NCBI GenBank assembly: GCA_021807845.1
Contig: JAKBCM010000076.1
Span: 1 to 6,792, forward strand
DNA length: 6,792 bases
Direction: 5' to 3'
From: Pseudomonadota bacterium
GTDB lineage: Bacteria > Pseudomonadota > Gammaproteobacteria > Legionellales > Legionellaceae
Shown: in pieces, positions 6,231-6,792 of the stretch
How positions within the stretch are numbered: position 1 is the first letter of the stretch
How the letters are laid out: each line of letters begins with the position of its first letter
Notes under the pieces: generated by a model
The model's database searches: none
Told to the model about the DNA's origin: nothing
Seen by the model: only the letters and a program-made list of their open reading frames with translations
Program-made: the position numbers and the translations under genes

Positions 6231-6792
6231 GTTAAAAATCCTGTTAAAGCTTCAATAAACTGATCTTTATGAGATAAAAAAGGAGCATGAGCTGCCCTTT
6301 CAAACAGTTGATACTGAAAGTTTGGAAAGTATTGTTGCATTTTTTTCATGACTTTCTGAGGAGTAATGGTATCTAATCGTCCAAACAAATAAAAAGCAGG
6401 CATTTTGAGCGTGACGAGTTGAGGACGAAGATCCCAATTGATCAAGATATCCAATCCTTTTTGTAAGCCGATGAGATTCGGGGGTTGCTCAAACATGTCT
6501 GGCAATGCCTCTCCTTTCAATTGCAAATTTAGAAACTCCTTTAGCAATTGCAGTGGATTTGTCTGGAGATTGCGATAAAAATCATCCAATACGTTTGCAT
6601 CGATGCCTGGCCAGTCTTTTTCTCTCACAAAACGAGGCGATGATGCAATATTTATCAAATGAGTCACACGGTCTGACGCCTCAAGGGCAAGTCGTGTGGC
6701 CATAAGCCCCCCTAATGACCAACCGATGACAACGAATTTATCCGGTAATCGTTCTAAAAGCTCATTTTTAAAGTCTTCCCAGGATAAGGGTG
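6227..6792 (-). CDS. bioH: Pimeloyl-ACP methyl ester carboxylesterase BioH, 5' end outside window
   Basis: BioH hydrolyses the methyl ester of pimeloyl-ACP to end pimelate-chain synthesis before BioF. Reading back from the stop, 187 residues are visible with the frame open at the window edge. An internal ATG at 6703 is not the start, because the nucleophile motif GWSLGG is encoded upstream of it (6724-6707). Visible catalytic residues are Ser in GWSLGG, Asp in LFGRLDTITP, and His in AAHAPFLSHKDQF. Other BioH marks are IASSPRF, DWPGID, and GLDIL with DLRPQL. By comparison with the ~256-residue E. coli protein, about 55 N-terminal residues are missing. The gene is followed directly by bioD (ATGA overlap); bioC is not between them, unlike the bioH-bioC-bioD order known from several gammaproteobacteria. 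Upstream bioB and bioF would be expected beyond the edge. Confidence 0.96.
   Translation of the reverse strand, partial: PLSWEDFKNELLERLPDKFVVIGWSLGGLMATRLALEASDRVTHLINIASSPRFVREKDWPGIDANVLDDFYRNLQTNPLQLLKEFLNLQLKGEALPDMFEQPPNLIGLQKGLDILINWDLRPQLVTLKMPAFYLFGRLDTITPQKVMKKMQQYFPNFQYQLFERAAHAPFLSHKDQFIEALTGFLT

Noticed and set aside
6505..6705. 66-codon plus-strand open frame opposite bioH
   Set aside because: It is antisense to a clear BioH coding region, with no ribosome-binding site or domain.

Overview
The window looks like a core-metabolism stretch of a moderately AT-rich gammaproteobacterial chromosome. The FabH, PlsX, L32, MnmA, ErpA, BioD and BioH products all resemble their Enterobacteria-type counterparts, as recalled from memory. 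The base composition and protein style would fit Legionellales (Legionella, Coxiella and relatives), but that placement is an impression, not a demonstrated result. I saw no mobile element, CRISPR array, tRNA, rRNA or large repeat, and no gene looks broken. Two genes are cut by the window edges: fabH on the left and bioH on the right.

Left block, minus strand (about 1-2277): yceD, rpmF, plsX and fabH in that transcription order. This is the classic ribosome and phospholipid/fatty-acid supply cluster. YceD is a DUF177 protein, L32 is a 50S ribosomal protein, PlsX makes acyl-phosphate for phospholipid synthesis, and FabH starts type II fatty acid synthesis. rpmF and plsX are 5 nt apart, plsX begins with TTG, and plsX and fabH share an ATGA stop/start overlap, so translation is probably coupled.

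A 116-bp divergent intergenic region (2278-2393) separates this operon from a plus-strand block (2394-5568): mnmA (tRNA-U34 2-thiolation), erpA (A-type Fe-S carrier with an unusual acidic tail), an unnamed SAM-dependent methyltransferase, and an unnamed alpha/beta hydrolase. The last three genes are separated by only 5 and 6 nt and look co-transcribed.

Right block, minus strand (5574-6792): bioH followed by bioD with an ATGA overlap. These are steps of biotin synthesis: BioH releases pimeloyl-ACP from its methyl ester and BioD makes dethiobiotin. The bioD stop lies 5 nt from the convergent hydrolase stop, with no terminator between them.

No clearly novel system is visible. The points most worth following are: no bioC between bioH and bioD, while an unassigned methyltransferase and hydrolase pair sits next door; the acidic tail and longer loop of ErpA; and the terminator-less convergent junction.
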